Below are positions 1-7,428 of a stretch of 26,981 bases of DNA, in pieces. The DNA is from an uncultured Lachnospiraceae bacterium (GTDB taxonomy: Bacteria; Bacillota; Clostridia; Lachnospirales; Lachnospiraceae), in the NCBI GenBank assembly GCA_910588885.1, contig CAJUSQ010000024.1, positions 1 to 26,981 on the forward strand, read 5' to 3'. Each line of letters begins with the position of its first letter. The stretch's first letter is position 1. A model generated the notes under the pieces. It had not been told where the DNA came from, ran no database searches, and was given only the letters and a program-made list of their open reading frames with translations. The position numbers and the translations under genes are program-made.

Positions 1-15
1 TAAAATCTGCTTCAT
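1..15 (-). CDS. 5' end of a divergent gene, off the left edge
   Basis: On the minus strand an ATG at 15-13 opens a frame reading M-K-Q-I-L up to the window edge. A purine-rich stretch just upstream (GGAAGTGAGG on the minus strand) could serve as a ribosome site, and a TATACT box lies on the minus strand at 50-45. Only five codons are visible, so the product cannot be named. The gene would be divergent from csoR and share the intergenic region 16-280. Confidence 0.35.
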
Positions 16-223
16 ATCCTCACTTCCTTTGCTTTTTGCAGATAGTATAACAGGTAAATGTCCGCGAAATGTTACAGTGGACAGATTTTTTCAAAAAGTG
101 CTTCTCCTTTATTATAGGATAGCCCATTTTCCAGTACAAGGCGGGAAATAAGAATTATAAAGTTTGACAGTTGTACTTCCGGGCAATGGTGATTCATTTT
201 TCTGCTCCCGCCTGAAAAAGTAC

Positions 224-252
224 TTGCAATATACCCCATATGGGTATATAAT
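224..252 (+). promoter_or_regulatory. csoR-copA promoter with CsoR-type operator in the spacer
   Basis: TTGCAA (224-229) and TATAAT (247-252) are separated by 17 bases. The spacer carries a near-exact inverted repeat, TATACCC at 230-236 and GGGTATA at 242-248 around CATAT. CsoR operators are known to be pseudo-palindromes with C-run and G-run half sites in an A/T-rich context, so this fits copper-relieved autorepression. The operator covers the whole spacer and touches the -10, so bound repressor would exclude RNA polymerase. Confidence 0.8.
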
Positions 253-280
253 AAAGCAGAAGAACAGAAAGGGGCGCAAC

Positions 281-688
281 GTGGAAATGGCAAACGAAGA
301 AATAGAAGTGAATGGAACGAAAGTAGAAGCAAAAATAAAAACAGAAGAAGCAGACTTGGAAATAGAAACAGAAGAAGCAGTTCTGGAAGCAGAAAGCAGA
401 ACCTGCTGTCACAAGAAGAAAGAGCGTTCTGAACAGGAATTTAAGAATTTAATTCACAGGCTGAACCGGATTGAAGGACAAATACGGGGAATCAAGGGCA
501 TGGTGGAGCGGGATGTTTATTGTACGGACATTTTGGTTCAGGTGGCAGCGGTCAATGCGGCCCTGAACAGCTTTAATAAAGCACTGTTGTCGAATCACAT
601 CAAGACCTGTGTGATTCAGGATATCCGGGAGGGCAAGGAAGAAACCGTAGAGGAACTGGTGAATGTCCTGCAGAAGCTGATGAAATAG
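281..688 (+). CDS. csoR: CsoR-type copper-sensing transcriptional repressor
   Basis: The predicted protein has 135 residues if translation begins at GTG 281, placed six bases after GAAAGGGG; an in-frame ATG at 287 is the alternative. The helical CsoR/RcnR (DUF156) core covers about residues 50-135. The Cu(I) ligands are C81 (in YCTDIL), H106 and C110 (NHIKTC), with the same 25- and 4-residue spacings as B. subtilis C45/H70/C74, so copper sensing is more likely than the formaldehyde (FrmR) or nickel (RcnR) branches. Apo-CsoR represses its operator and Cu(I) releases it. Oddly, residues 1-48 form an acidic extension absent from short CsoR proteins, with two copies of a nine-residue TEEA-type repeat (21-29, 30-38) and a CCH at 42-44. 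It precedes copA by 70 bases with no promoter seen between, which implies an operon. Confidence 0.92.
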   Translation: MEMANEEIEVNGTKVEAKIKTEEADLEIETEEAVLEAESRTCCHKKKERSEQEFKNLIHRLNRIEGQIRGIKGMVERDVYCTDILVQVAAVNAALNSFNKALLSNHIKTCVIQDIREGKEETVEELVNVLQKLMK

Positions 689-758
689 GGAAACGGATAG
701 GGATGAAATCAGAAGATAGAAGCAAACTATTAATTAGGAAGAAACAGAGGTGATTTCA

Positions 759-3302
759 ATGGAGCAATATACGGTTACGGGGATGAGCTGTGCAGCCTGC
801 AGCGCCCGGGTGGAAAAGGCGGTATCCAAGGTGCCGGGGGTGACGGCTTGTTCCGTCAGCCTGCTGACCAATTCCATGGGAGTGGAAGGGACGGCCAGTG
901 AACAGGAGATTGTGAAAGCGGTAACAAGCGCCGGATATGGGGCTGCCAGGAAAGGGGCCCAAGAGCCGGGAGCCGGGGCCGGAGAGAGCGGAAGCATGGG
1001 GGCAGACAGCCTGAAGGATACGGAGACGCCTCATCTGAAAAAGCGGCTGTGGGCTTCTCTGGGATTTTTACTGGTACTGATGTACATTTCCATGGGACAT
1101 ATGATGTGGAACTGGCCATTGCCGGACTTTCTCGGGACGAACCATGTGGGCCTGGGCCTTCTGCAGCTGCTTTTGACGATTGCGATTATGGTGATTAACC
1201 AGAAATTTTTTATAAGCGGGTTCCAAAGCCTGCTGCATGGGGCTCCGAATATGGATACGCTGGTTGCCCTCGGATCGGGAGCGGCGTTTGTTTACAGTGT
1301 TTATGCCCTGTTTGCCATGGCGGATGCGGTGGGGAACGGAAATCATGAACTGGCCATGGGGTATATGCATGAATTTTATTTTGAATCTGCAGCCATGATC
1401 CTTACGCTGATTACCGTAGGAAAAATGCTGGAGGCCCGTTCCAAGGGACGGACGACGGATGCCTTAAAAAGCCTGATGAAGCTGGCTCCGAAGACGGCTG
1501 TGGTTCTGCGCAGCGGCCAGGAAACGGAGGTGTCAATCGAACAGGTTAAGCGGGGGGACCTCTTCCTGGTCCGGCCGGGGGAAAGCATACCGGTAGACGG
1601 AATTGTGTTGGAAGGCAGCAGTGCGGTCAATGAAGCGGCGCTGACCGGAGAAAGCCTTCCGGTGGATAAAGCCCCGGGAGACGAGGTTTCCGCCGCTACA
1701 GTGAATCAGTCCGGCTTCCTGAAGTGTGAAGCTTCCCGGGTAGGAGAGGACACCACCCTGTCCCAGATTATTAAAATGGTCAGCGATGCGGCGGCGACAA
1801 AGGCGCCCATTGCAAAAGTTGCGGACCGGGTGTCCGGGGTGTTTGTCCCCGCAGTGATCCTGATTGCGGCAGTAACTACGGTTGTCTGGCTCCTTTGCGG
1901 CCGGGAAATCGGCTTTGCCCTGGCAAGGGGAATTTCGGTGCTGGTAATCAGCTGTCCCTGTGCGTTGGGGCTTGCGACGCCGGTGGCGATTATGGTAGGC
2001 AATGGGATGGGGGCGAAGCATGGGATCATGTTTAAGACCGCAGTATCTTTAGAGGAAACCGGAAAAATGGCAGTGGTGGCCTTGGACAAAACCGGAACCA
2101 TTACCAGCGGAGAACCTCGGGTCACAGATATCATACCGGCGGTTGGTATCAAGAAAGAGGAACTTCTTTCCATGGCCTGTACCCTGGAAGCCAAAAGCGA
2201 ACATCCGCTGGCTCGGGCGGTGCTGGCTTATGCCAGGGAATCCCGGATTTCTCCGGCGGAGGTAACGGGGTTTCGGGCATTGCCGGGCAATGGGCTGACG
2301 GCGGTATGGGAGGGAACAACCCTTTGCGGCGGGAATCTGGATTTCATAAAAGAAAAGACGGAAATTTTGCCGGAAATGCAGCAAAAAGCTGCGGAACTTT
2401 CGGAAGAAGGCAAAACACCGCTGTTTTTTTCCGAAGATAACCGTCTGATCGGACTGCTGGCCGTTGCGGATGCCATAAAAGAAGACAGCCCAAAGGCCAT
2501 CCGGGAGCTGAAAGCCATGGGCCTTCATGTGGTAATGCTGACCGGGGACAATGAACGGACGGCCCGGGCCATCGGCAGGCAGGCCGGGGTAGATGAAGTA
2601 ATTGCCGGGGTTTTGCCGGAGGGCAAGGAACAGGTGATCCGCAGCCTCCAGAAAAGGGGCAAGGTGGCCATGGTAGGGGATGGCATTAACGATGCCCCGG
2701 CCCTTACCCGGGCCGATATGGGAATCGCCATAGGCGCCGGGACTGACATTGCCATTGACGCAGCGGATGTGGTTTTAATGAAAAGCAGGCTATCCGACGT
2801 ACCGGCAGCGATCCGCCTTAGCCGCGCCACCTTGAGGAATATCCATGAAAACCTGTTTTGGGCATTTTTCTATAATGTAATCGGAATTCCTTTGGCCGCC
2901 GGGGTGTGGATCCCGATGTTCGGCTGGCAGATGAATCCCATGTTCGGAGCCGCCGCCATGAGCCTCTCCAGCTTCTGTGTCGTGACCAATGCGTTAAGGC
3001 TCAACCTGTTCCGGATGCATGATGGCAGCAAGGACAGGCCGGTCAGACAAAGAAAACAAAAAACAAAGAAAGGTAAGGAAACAGCTATGAAAAAAACGAT
3101 GAAAATTGAAGGAATGATGTGCGGACACTGTGAAGCGGCCGTAAAGAAGGCGCTGGAAGCGTTAGAAGGCGTGGAGCTGGCGGAAGTCAGCCATGAAGCC
3201 GGTACGGCGGAGGTTACGCTGAATGCTCCGGTAGCGGATGAGATTTTGAAAAAAGCCGTGGAAGAGAAGGACTATCAGGTGCTTTCGGTTACGGAAGGAT
3301 AG
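759..3302 (+). CDS. copA: Copper-exporting P1B-type ATPase CopA with fused C-terminal CopZ-like domain
   Basis: This 847-residue membrane pump is predicted to export Cu(I) using ATP. An N-terminal HMA domain has the metal motif GMSCAAC (C11, C14). The linker at about 65-95 is Gly/Ala-rich. The P1B core has the CPC ion motif (C399-P400-C401), the phosphorylated D443 in DKTGT, H482-P483 of the nucleotide domain and GDGINDAP from G640. After the last membrane helices and a basic linker comes a second HMA domain (GMMCGHC) of about 70 residues resembling a free CopZ chaperone. ATG 759 is chosen because AGAGG lies eight bases before it; GTG 750 is in frame but less well placed. The tail fusion makes it longer than one-HMA CopA proteins. 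CsoR control follows from the shared operon. Confidence 0.93.
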   Translation: MEQYTVTGMSCAACSARVEKAVSKVPGVTACSVSLLTNSMGVEGTASEQEIVKAVTSAGYGAARKGAQEPGAGAGESGSMGADSLKDTETPHLKKRLWASLGFLLVLMYISMGHMMWNWPLPDFLGTNHVGLGLLQLLLTIAIMVINQKFFISGFQSLLHGAPNMDTLVALGSGAAFVYSVYALFAMADAVGNGNHELAMGYMHEFYFESAAMILTLITVGKMLEARSKGRTTDALKSLMKLAPKTAVVLRSGQETEVSIEQVKRGDLFLVRPGESIPVDGIVLEGSSAVNEAALTGESLPVDKAPGDEVSAATVNQSGFLKCEASRVGEDTTLSQIIKMVSDAAATKAPIAKVADRVSGVFVPAVILIAAVTTVVWLLCGREIGFALARGISVLVISCPCALGLATPVAIMVGNGMGAKHGIMFKTAVSLEETGKMAVVALDKTGTITSGEPRVTDIIPAVGIKKEELLSMACTLEAKSEHPLARAVLAYARESRISPAEVTGFRALPGNGLTAVWEGTTLCGGNLDFIKEKTEILPEMQQKAAELSEEGKTPLFFSEDNRLIGLLAVADAIKEDSPKAIRELKAMGLHVVMLTGDNERTARAIGRQAGVDEVIAGVLPEGKEQVIRSLQKRGKVAMVGDGINDAPALTRADMGIAIGAGTDIAIDAADVVLMKSRLSDVPAAIRLSRATLRNIHENLFWAFFYNVIGIPLAAGVWIPMFGWQMNPMFGAAAMSLSSFCVVTNALRLNLFRMHDGSKDRPVRQRKQKTKKGKETAMKKTMKIEGMMCGHCEAAVKKALEALEGVELAEVSHEAGTAEVTLNAPVADEILKKAVEEKDYQVLSVTEG
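3071..3089 (+). promoter_or_regulatory. Internal ribosome site and ATG for a possible free CopZ
   Basis: Inside copA, AGGTAAGGA (3071-3079) stands seven bases before an in-frame ATG at 3087. Starting there would give a 71-residue protein beginning MKKTMKIEGMMCGHC, which is the size and layout of a stand-alone CopZ copper chaperone. The preceding codons encode a Lys/Arg-rich linker, which by chance also favours purine-rich DNA, so the site may be fortuitous. No stop codon separates it from copA. Confidence 0.45.
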
Positions 3303-3322
3303 AAGGTCTTTGAGATGGCAGG

Positions 3323-3365
3323 CAGCCGGGGATTGCGGAAATGCATTCCCGGCTGAAATTTTATT
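3323..3365 (+). terminator. Probable terminator after copA
   Basis: CAGCCGGG (3323-3330) pairs with CCCGGCTG (3348-3355), and the stem extends inward past a bulge. The following bases are only moderately T-rich (AAATTTTATT), so the terminator may be leaky. Confidence 0.5.
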
Positions 3366-3385
3366 CCCGGCCGAAATTGTATAAT
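3346..3385 (+). repeat. 15-bp tandem repeat leading into a -10-like box
   Basis: TTCCCGGCYGAAATT occurs at 3346-3360 and 3364-3378, with a period of 18 bases. The second copy runs directly into TGTATAAT (3378-3385), an extended -10-like box that could drive the DHH gene at 3465. No good -35 box is visible, which fits either an activator-dependent promoter or chance. The first copy overlaps the right arm of the copA terminator. Confidence 0.4.
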
Positions 3386-3464
3386 TCCTATAGAAAAATA
3401 ACAAAGAATATGATACACTTAATTTCGAAAACATTTTATAGAGAAGGATAAGGAGGAAGCACCA

Positions 3465-4385
3465 TTGAGATTAGTTACACGTTCTGATTTTGACGGACTT
3501 GCTTGCGGAGCACTGCTTTTGGAGGCCGGGATTATTGACAGCTGGAAGTTTGCACACCCGAAGGATTTGCAGGATGGCCTTGTGGAGGTGGACGAGAACG
3601 ATTGTCTGGCAAATGTGCCTTTTGTGGAAGGCTGCGGACTGTGGTTTGACCATCATTCCAGCGAACATGAGCGGCTTGCCCTGGAGGGCAGATATAAGGG
3701 AGAAAGCCGTACCGCTTTGTCCTGCGCCCGGATTATCTATGAATACTATGGCGGAAAAGAACGTTTTCCGCAATTTGACGATATGATGGAGGCTGTGGAT
3801 AAAGTAGATTCCGGCAGTTTGTCCGTGGAAGAAGTAATGAATCCCCAGGGGTGGATTCTGGTGGGATTTTTAATGGATCCCAGGACAGGGCTTGGAAGAT
3901 GGCGCCAGTTTTCCATTTCCAATTATCAGTTAATGGAAAAATTAATGGAAGCCTGCCGCACCATGACCACCGCAGAGATTTTGGAACTGCCGGATGTAAA
4001 AGAGCGGATTGTGGTTTACGAGGAGCAGACGGCAAAATTTAAAGAAATGGTACAGGCACATACCCGTGTGGAGGGAAATGTGATCCTGACGGATTTGCGG
4101 GGCGTAGATCCCATCTATACTGGGAACCGTTTCTTAATTTACAGTATGTACCCGGATCAGAACCTTTCGGCCTGGATTGTCAGCGGGAAAGGCGGGGAAG
4201 GCTGCTCTGTGGCAGTAGGCTACAGCATTCTGAACCGTACCTGTACGATTGACGTGGGAAGCCTGATGCTGAAATACCAGGGCGGCGGCCATAAGAGAGT
4301 GGGAACCTGCCAGTTTTCACAGGAAACCATGGATGCAGAGCTGCCGAAGCTGTTAGAGGAGCTGTGCGGTTTGGCCAATGCATAG
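3465..4385 (+). CDS. DHH/DHHA1-family phosphoesterase
   Basis: The 306-residue protein starts at TTG 3465, supported by AAGGAGGA at about nine bases. The N-terminal DHH domain shows the metal-binding D8 and D10 (SDFDG), then D62-H63-H64 (FDHHSSEH). The C-terminal DHHA1 domain has the GGGHK motif around G273-K277. Related proteins are manganese-dependent phosphodiesterases or exopolyphosphatases that act on short oligonucleotides, cyclic dinucleotides, pAp or polyphosphate. No GAF, PAS or membrane domain precedes the DHH domain, so it is not a GdpP-type protein; a soluble NrnA-like or exopolyphosphatase-like role is possible. The substrate cannot be decided from sequence. It stands alone, with its own short upstream region and no same-strand partner after it. 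Confidence 0.85.
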   Translation: MRLVTRSDFDGLACGALLLEAGIIDSWKFAHPKDLQDGLVEVDENDCLANVPFVEGCGLWFDHHSSEHERLALEGRYKGESRTALSCARIIYEYYGGKERFPQFDDMMEAVDKVDSGSLSVEEVMNPQGWILVGFLMDPRTGLGRWRQFSISNYQLMEKLMEACRTMTTAEILELPDVKERIVVYEEQTAKFKEMVQAHTRVEGNVILTDLRGVDPIYTGNRFLIYSMYPDQNLSAWIVSGKGGEGCSVAVGYSILNRTCTIDVGSLMLKYQGGGHKRVGTCQFSQETMDAELPKLLEELCGLANA

Positions 4386-4414
4386 GAAAAACAAAGGTTA
4401 CCGTTCACCCCTGG

Positions 4415-4472
4415 GCCGTGCACTGTGCTGCACGGCTACAGGCCAATACAGGAATGGGGCCGGAATCCGGCC
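4415..4472 (+). other. Pair of hairpins downstream of the DHH gene
   Basis: GCCGTGCA (4415-4422) and TGCACGGC (4429-4436) form a perfect 8-bp stem with a six-base loop. A second stem pairs GGCCGG (4458-4463) with CCGGCC (4467-4472). A weaker TGCC/GGCA stem follows near 4476-4487 before CTTTAAA. None has a proper T-run, so they may be weak terminators, RNA-stabilising structures or part of a dispersed intergenic repeat. No coding frame with a ribosome site is seen. Confidence 0.5.
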
Positions 4473-4523
4473 TCTTGCCGTAGGGCAGCTTTAAATAGGA
4501 CGGATGAAAATTTTAAAAATTCC

Positions 4524-4554
4524 TTGACTCTGACGTTACGTCATAGTTTAATAG
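4524..4554 (+). promoter_or_regulatory. MerR-family-type promoter with no gene after it
   Basis: TTGACT (4524-4529) is followed by a dyad, ACTCTGACG (4527-4535) and CGTCATAGT (4539-4547), with one mismatch and a three-base centre. A -10-like TAATAG lies 19 bases after the -35. The over-long 19-base spacer with a dyad between the boxes is the hallmark of MerR-family operator-promoters (BmrR, Mta, TipA type). A 17-base alternative with TTTAAT at 4547-4552 also exists. No coding frame with a ribosome site follows, and the next gene is convergent. Confidence 0.65.
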
Positions 4555-4587
4555 GGAACCCGGGCAGCAATAAATGAAAACTGCCGT

Positions 4588-4633
4588 AAACAGGGGATTC
4601 CGGCGCATATCGCGCGGCCGGGATCCCTTGTTT
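4588..4633. terminator. Strong bidirectional terminator
   Basis: Bases 4588-4604 pair with 4617-4633 to form a 17-bp stem (two G-U pairs) around a 12-base loop. The arms open with AAA and close with TTT, and TTTT follows on the plus strand. It would stop transcription from the MerR-type promoter and also serve the minus-strand symporter gene that ends at 4709. Confidence 0.75.
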
Positions 4634-4708
4634 TGCCCTGCCGGGATGGGGAGCAGCGGCCCCCGGATGAAGCCAAATAAAGTCAGGGGCAGCTTTCCGG
4701 ATCCCGCA

Positions 4709-6085
4709 TCATAGATGCCTGCCCCGCTGTTTCCGTTCCTGGATTTCCTGCACGATTTGGTGATAGGCTTTCCGGTTCAGACGGTAGAAAAATAAGACGA
4801 CCGCAGTTACAATCCACAGTACCCCCGGAATGGTAGTAAAGGAATGCTTGATTACGGCCAGTACGGCCGGGTTTTGCTGTTGATTTGCCGCATATCCAAA
4901 GCTGCCTAACACGCCTGCCAGAACAGATGTTCCGATTGCCATTCCGATCTTATTTCCCAATGAAATAAATGCATACTGGAAGCCGTCATTGCGAAGCCCG
5001 GTTTTCCATTCCCCATATTCCACACAATCCGGGACAATGGCATAAATGTCCGTATTAAATCCGGAGAAGAAAAACTGTGCCAGGCAGGAGAACAGATAAA
5101 AAGGTACGGGTGTTTCGCGAACGGTAAAAAAGAACATGGTAAACATACTGATTCCCGTAAGCAGTGCAAATATGGATGCGGAACGGCCCTTATTATTGGT
5201 CAGCCGGAATACGGCAGGGAAGCAGGCTGCGCCGATTATGGAAGGGATAATAATGAAAAGGGAATAGGTACTGAACAATGCCTGGTTTCCTTCCACATAG
5301 GTAAAATAATAAAGGGCATCTGCATTTCTGCCGTATAATGTTACCCCGAACAGGAACTGCCCTGCTACGGCAATCATATAGGGCCTGTTTTTTGTCACGG
5401 AAGCCAGCTGCACCTTCTGGGAGGTTTTTTCCTTTTCCGGTATTTTCACGACTTCTTTTGTTTTTGCAAAGCAGAAGATATGGCAGAATGCAAAAATACA
5501 TCCATAGATGACGGCAACCAAGAGATAGCCCCTTCTGTCATTTCCTCCGCCAAGTGCGGCAATCAGGGGAACCGTTATAATGTTGATGATGCCGATTGCG
5601 ACCATGGCGCTGACAGAACGGAAGGTATTGATTTTGGCCCGTTCTTCAATATTCTGCGTCATTGCGCCGCACAAAGTCCCATAGGGAATATTGACGCAGG
5701 TGTAGCCCAGCACCAAGATACAGTAGGTGACTGCCATATATATGGTCTTTCCGGTGGAAGACCAATCCGGATGCGCCCAGAATGTCAGCATCAATACAAG
5801 GGCTGTCAACGGTGCTGCAATCAGAAGCCAGGGACGGTACCTGCCCCATCTGGTATGGGTCTTATCACTCAGTCCTCCGATTACCGGATCATTGATGGCA
5901 TCCCAGAATCTTGAAAACAGCATCAGTCCTGCAACTGCGCTCATTCCGATTCCGAAAACATCCGTATAAAAAATCATAAGAAAATTTCCCACAAACATCC
6001 AGCTGAAATTGCATCCGACATCACCCATGCCATAAGCAATCTTGCTGATAAACGGCACTTTTACATCCGTATTTTTTGATTCCAT
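4709..6085 (-). CDS. GPH-family (MelB-like) sugar:cation symporter
   Basis: The 458-residue protein has about twelve hydrophobic helices and belongs to the glycoside-pentoside-hexuronide:cation symporters of the major facilitator superfamily. Residues 58-86 carry the family signature DAINDPxxGxxxD followed by TRWGRYRPW; D62 and D66 match the MelB acidic residues that bind the coupling cation. The start at 6085 has AAGGAGG eight bases upstream. It lies 84 bases after the polyol dehydrogenase on the same strand, so the two probably share a transcript, with the symporter importing the sugar, glycoside or polyol that the dehydrogenase oxidises. The exact substrate is not visible. No separate promoter is seen in the gap. 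Confidence 0.9.
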   Translation of the reverse strand: MESKNTDVKVPFISKIAYGMGDVGCNFSWMFVGNFLMIFYTDVFGIGMSAVAGLMLFSRFWDAINDPVIGGLSDKTHTRWGRYRPWLLIAAPLTALVLMLTFWAHPDWSSTGKTIYMAVTYCILVLGYTCVNIPYGTLCGAMTQNIEERAKINTFRSVSAMVAIGIINIITVPLIAALGGGNDRRGYLLVAVIYGCIFAFCHIFCFAKTKEVVKIPEKEKTSQKVQLASVTKNRPYMIAVAGQFLFGVTLYGRNADALYYFTYVEGNQALFSTYSLFIIIPSIIGAACFPAVFRLTNNKGRSASIFALLTGISMFTMFFFTVRETPVPFYLFSCLAQFFFSGFNTDIYAIVPDCVEYGEWKTGLRNDGFQYAFISLGNKIGMAIGTSVLAGVLGSFGYAANQQQNPAVLAVIKHSFTTIPGVLWIVTAVVLFFYRLNRKAYHQIVQEIQERKQRGRHL

Positions 6086-6169
6086 GGATATCCTCCTTAT
6101 AAAATGCAGGCGTCTCCAAAAAATAATAATACAGCCTGCGGGTTTCGGAGACGCCGCAAAAATATGGGC

Positions 6170-7219
6170 CTATTCCGCAATCCGGATTACGGCTTTTACA
6201 ATGTCGGCTTTATTGCTTACGCTGTAGTCCATGGCCTTCTGCACTTCGTCAAGGCGGAATACATCCGTTACAATCCCCTTCAGGTTTACCTTGCCCAGGG
6301 CCACCGCATCAATTGCCATCGGATAAATATGGCGGTAGCGGAATACGGTCTTAAAGGTCAGCTCCTTATCCAGCACAAGGCTCATGGGAAGCGTCATTTC
6401 CCCGCTTTTGCTGTAACCTACCAGTACGATGGATGAGCCTTTTTTCACCATATGTATGGTCTGGACGGTTGTGAACTCCGTACCGGCTGTTTCCACTGCA
6501 AGGTCGCAGCCTTTTTGACCGGTCAGCTTCATGATCTCTTCCACCGCGTCGGTGCGGCTTCCGTTGATCACTCCGTCCGCACCCAGTTCCAATGCTTTCT
6601 GAAGACGTTTTTCCATAATATCCACCACATATACCCGGGATACCCCCATGGCCTTTAAGGCCATCATGGTCACAAGGCCGATACAGCCGGCCCCCATAAC
6701 GACCGCTGTCTGTCCGGCTTTTGCGCCGCCTTGTATGGCTGCATGGAATCCTACTGCCAGAGGTTCAATCAAAGCGCCCTCCATTGTGCTTACATTGTCC
6801 GGCAGCTTAAAGCAGAGATCGGCTTCATGGGCCACATATTCCTGGAATACGCCGTCTACCGGAGGGGTTGCAAAAAATACCACGTCCGGGCAGAGGTTGT
6901 AATTTCCGGTTTTGCAGAACTCGCAATGTCCGCAGGTTTTTCCCGGTTCCAGCGCTACCCGGTCACCGACGCTCAGGTGGGTTACGTTCTTTCCGATTTC
7001 CACCACCGTTCCGCCCGGCTCATGCCCAAGCACGAAAGGCGGTTTCACCACATAATCCCCAATGGCTCCGGTTTCGTAATAATGAAGGTCACTGCCGCAG
7101 ATCCCAACGTATTCTAATTTGACAAGTACCTCATTGTCTTTCGGCGCCGGGATCGGCCGCTCCTCAAATCCCATCTTGCCGATGCCCAGCATAACGGCTG
7201 TCTTCATTGTTCCTTCCAT
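6170..7219 (-). CDS. Zinc-dependent polyol (sorbitol/xylitol-type) dehydrogenase
   Basis: This 349-residue medium-chain dehydrogenase probably oxidises a polyol to a ketose with NAD+. Catalytic zinc ligands are C41 (GICGSD) and H66-E67 (GHE). Four structural-zinc cysteines lie at C96, C99, C102 and C110. The Rossmann motif GAGCIG is at 176-181, and D200 at the end of the second strand favours NAD+ over NADP+. It resembles L-iditol 2-dehydrogenase/sorbitol dehydrogenase more than threonine dehydrogenase, though the family is hard to subdivide by eye. ATG 7219 has GGAGGT nine bases upstream; ATG 7207 is a possible later start. It is the first gene after a strong promoter and is followed by the GPH symporter. 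ROK control from the neighbouring gene is likely. Confidence 0.88.
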   Translation of the reverse strand: MEGTMKTAVMLGIGKMGFEERPIPAPKDNEVLVKLEYVGICGSDLHYYETGAIGDYVVKPPFVLGHEPGGTVVEIGKNVTHLSVGDRVALEPGKTCGHCEFCKTGNYNLCPDVVFFATPPVDGVFQEYVAHEADLCFKLPDNVSTMEGALIEPLAVGFHAAIQGGAKAGQTAVVMGAGCIGLVTMMALKAMGVSRVYVVDIMEKRLQKALELGADGVINGSRTDAVEEIMKLTGQKGCDLAVETAGTEFTTVQTIHMVKKGSSIVLVGYSKSGEMTLPMSLVLDKELTFKTVFRYRHIYPMAIDAVALGKVNLKGIVTDVFRLDEVQKAMDYSVSNKADIVKAVIRIAE

Positions 7220-7278
7220 AAATTTGTACCTCCGCTTTTTTATTTTATACTTTATTAAATAGTTTTATTATGTAGATT

Positions 7279-7307
7279 ATTATATTTGGGGAAGTAAAAA
7301 TTGTCAA
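7279..7307 (-). promoter_or_regulatory. Promoter of the dehydrogenase-symporter operon
   Basis: On the minus strand a perfect TTGACA (7307-7302) is followed after 17 bases by TATAAT (7284-7279). Just downstream, at 7258-7251 on the minus strand, lies TTAATAAA followed by GTA, a motif also found in the upstream palindrome of the ROK gene. That position, roughly +15 to +22, suits a repressor site. The rest of 7220-7428 holds this A/T-rich leader and the ROK terminator, with no other gene. Confidence 0.85.
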
Positions 7308-7377
7308 TATAAAACCCGGAATCTCTTTATTTTCGTCATTTCAGCTAAAAAGGAAAATTTTTTTGTGATGAATTGCA

Positions 7378-7409
7378 CAAAAAAAGAGATCCCATTTCTG
7401 AAATCTCTT
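7378..7409 (-). terminator. Terminator of the ROK gene
   Basis: On the minus strand, AAGAGAT (7409-7403) pairs with ATCTCTT (7390-7384) around a 12-base loop, and the stem runs into a T-tract of about seven bases. It separates the ROK regulator transcript from the dehydrogenase promoter. Confidence 0.75.
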
Positions 7410-7428
7410 AATCTGTGAAAGCCGGGCG

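Noticed and set aside
164..280. N-terminal extension of CsoR back to an ATG at 164
   Set aside because: This would place the promoter and operator inside the coding region. The GTG at 281 has the ribosome site and follows the TATAAT box properly.
4574..4711. Short frame of about 45 codons starting after the MerR-type promoter
   Set aside because: It has no ribosome site, passes through the terminator stem and reads as Arg/Gly/Pro-rich sequence typical of non-coding G+C-rich DNA.
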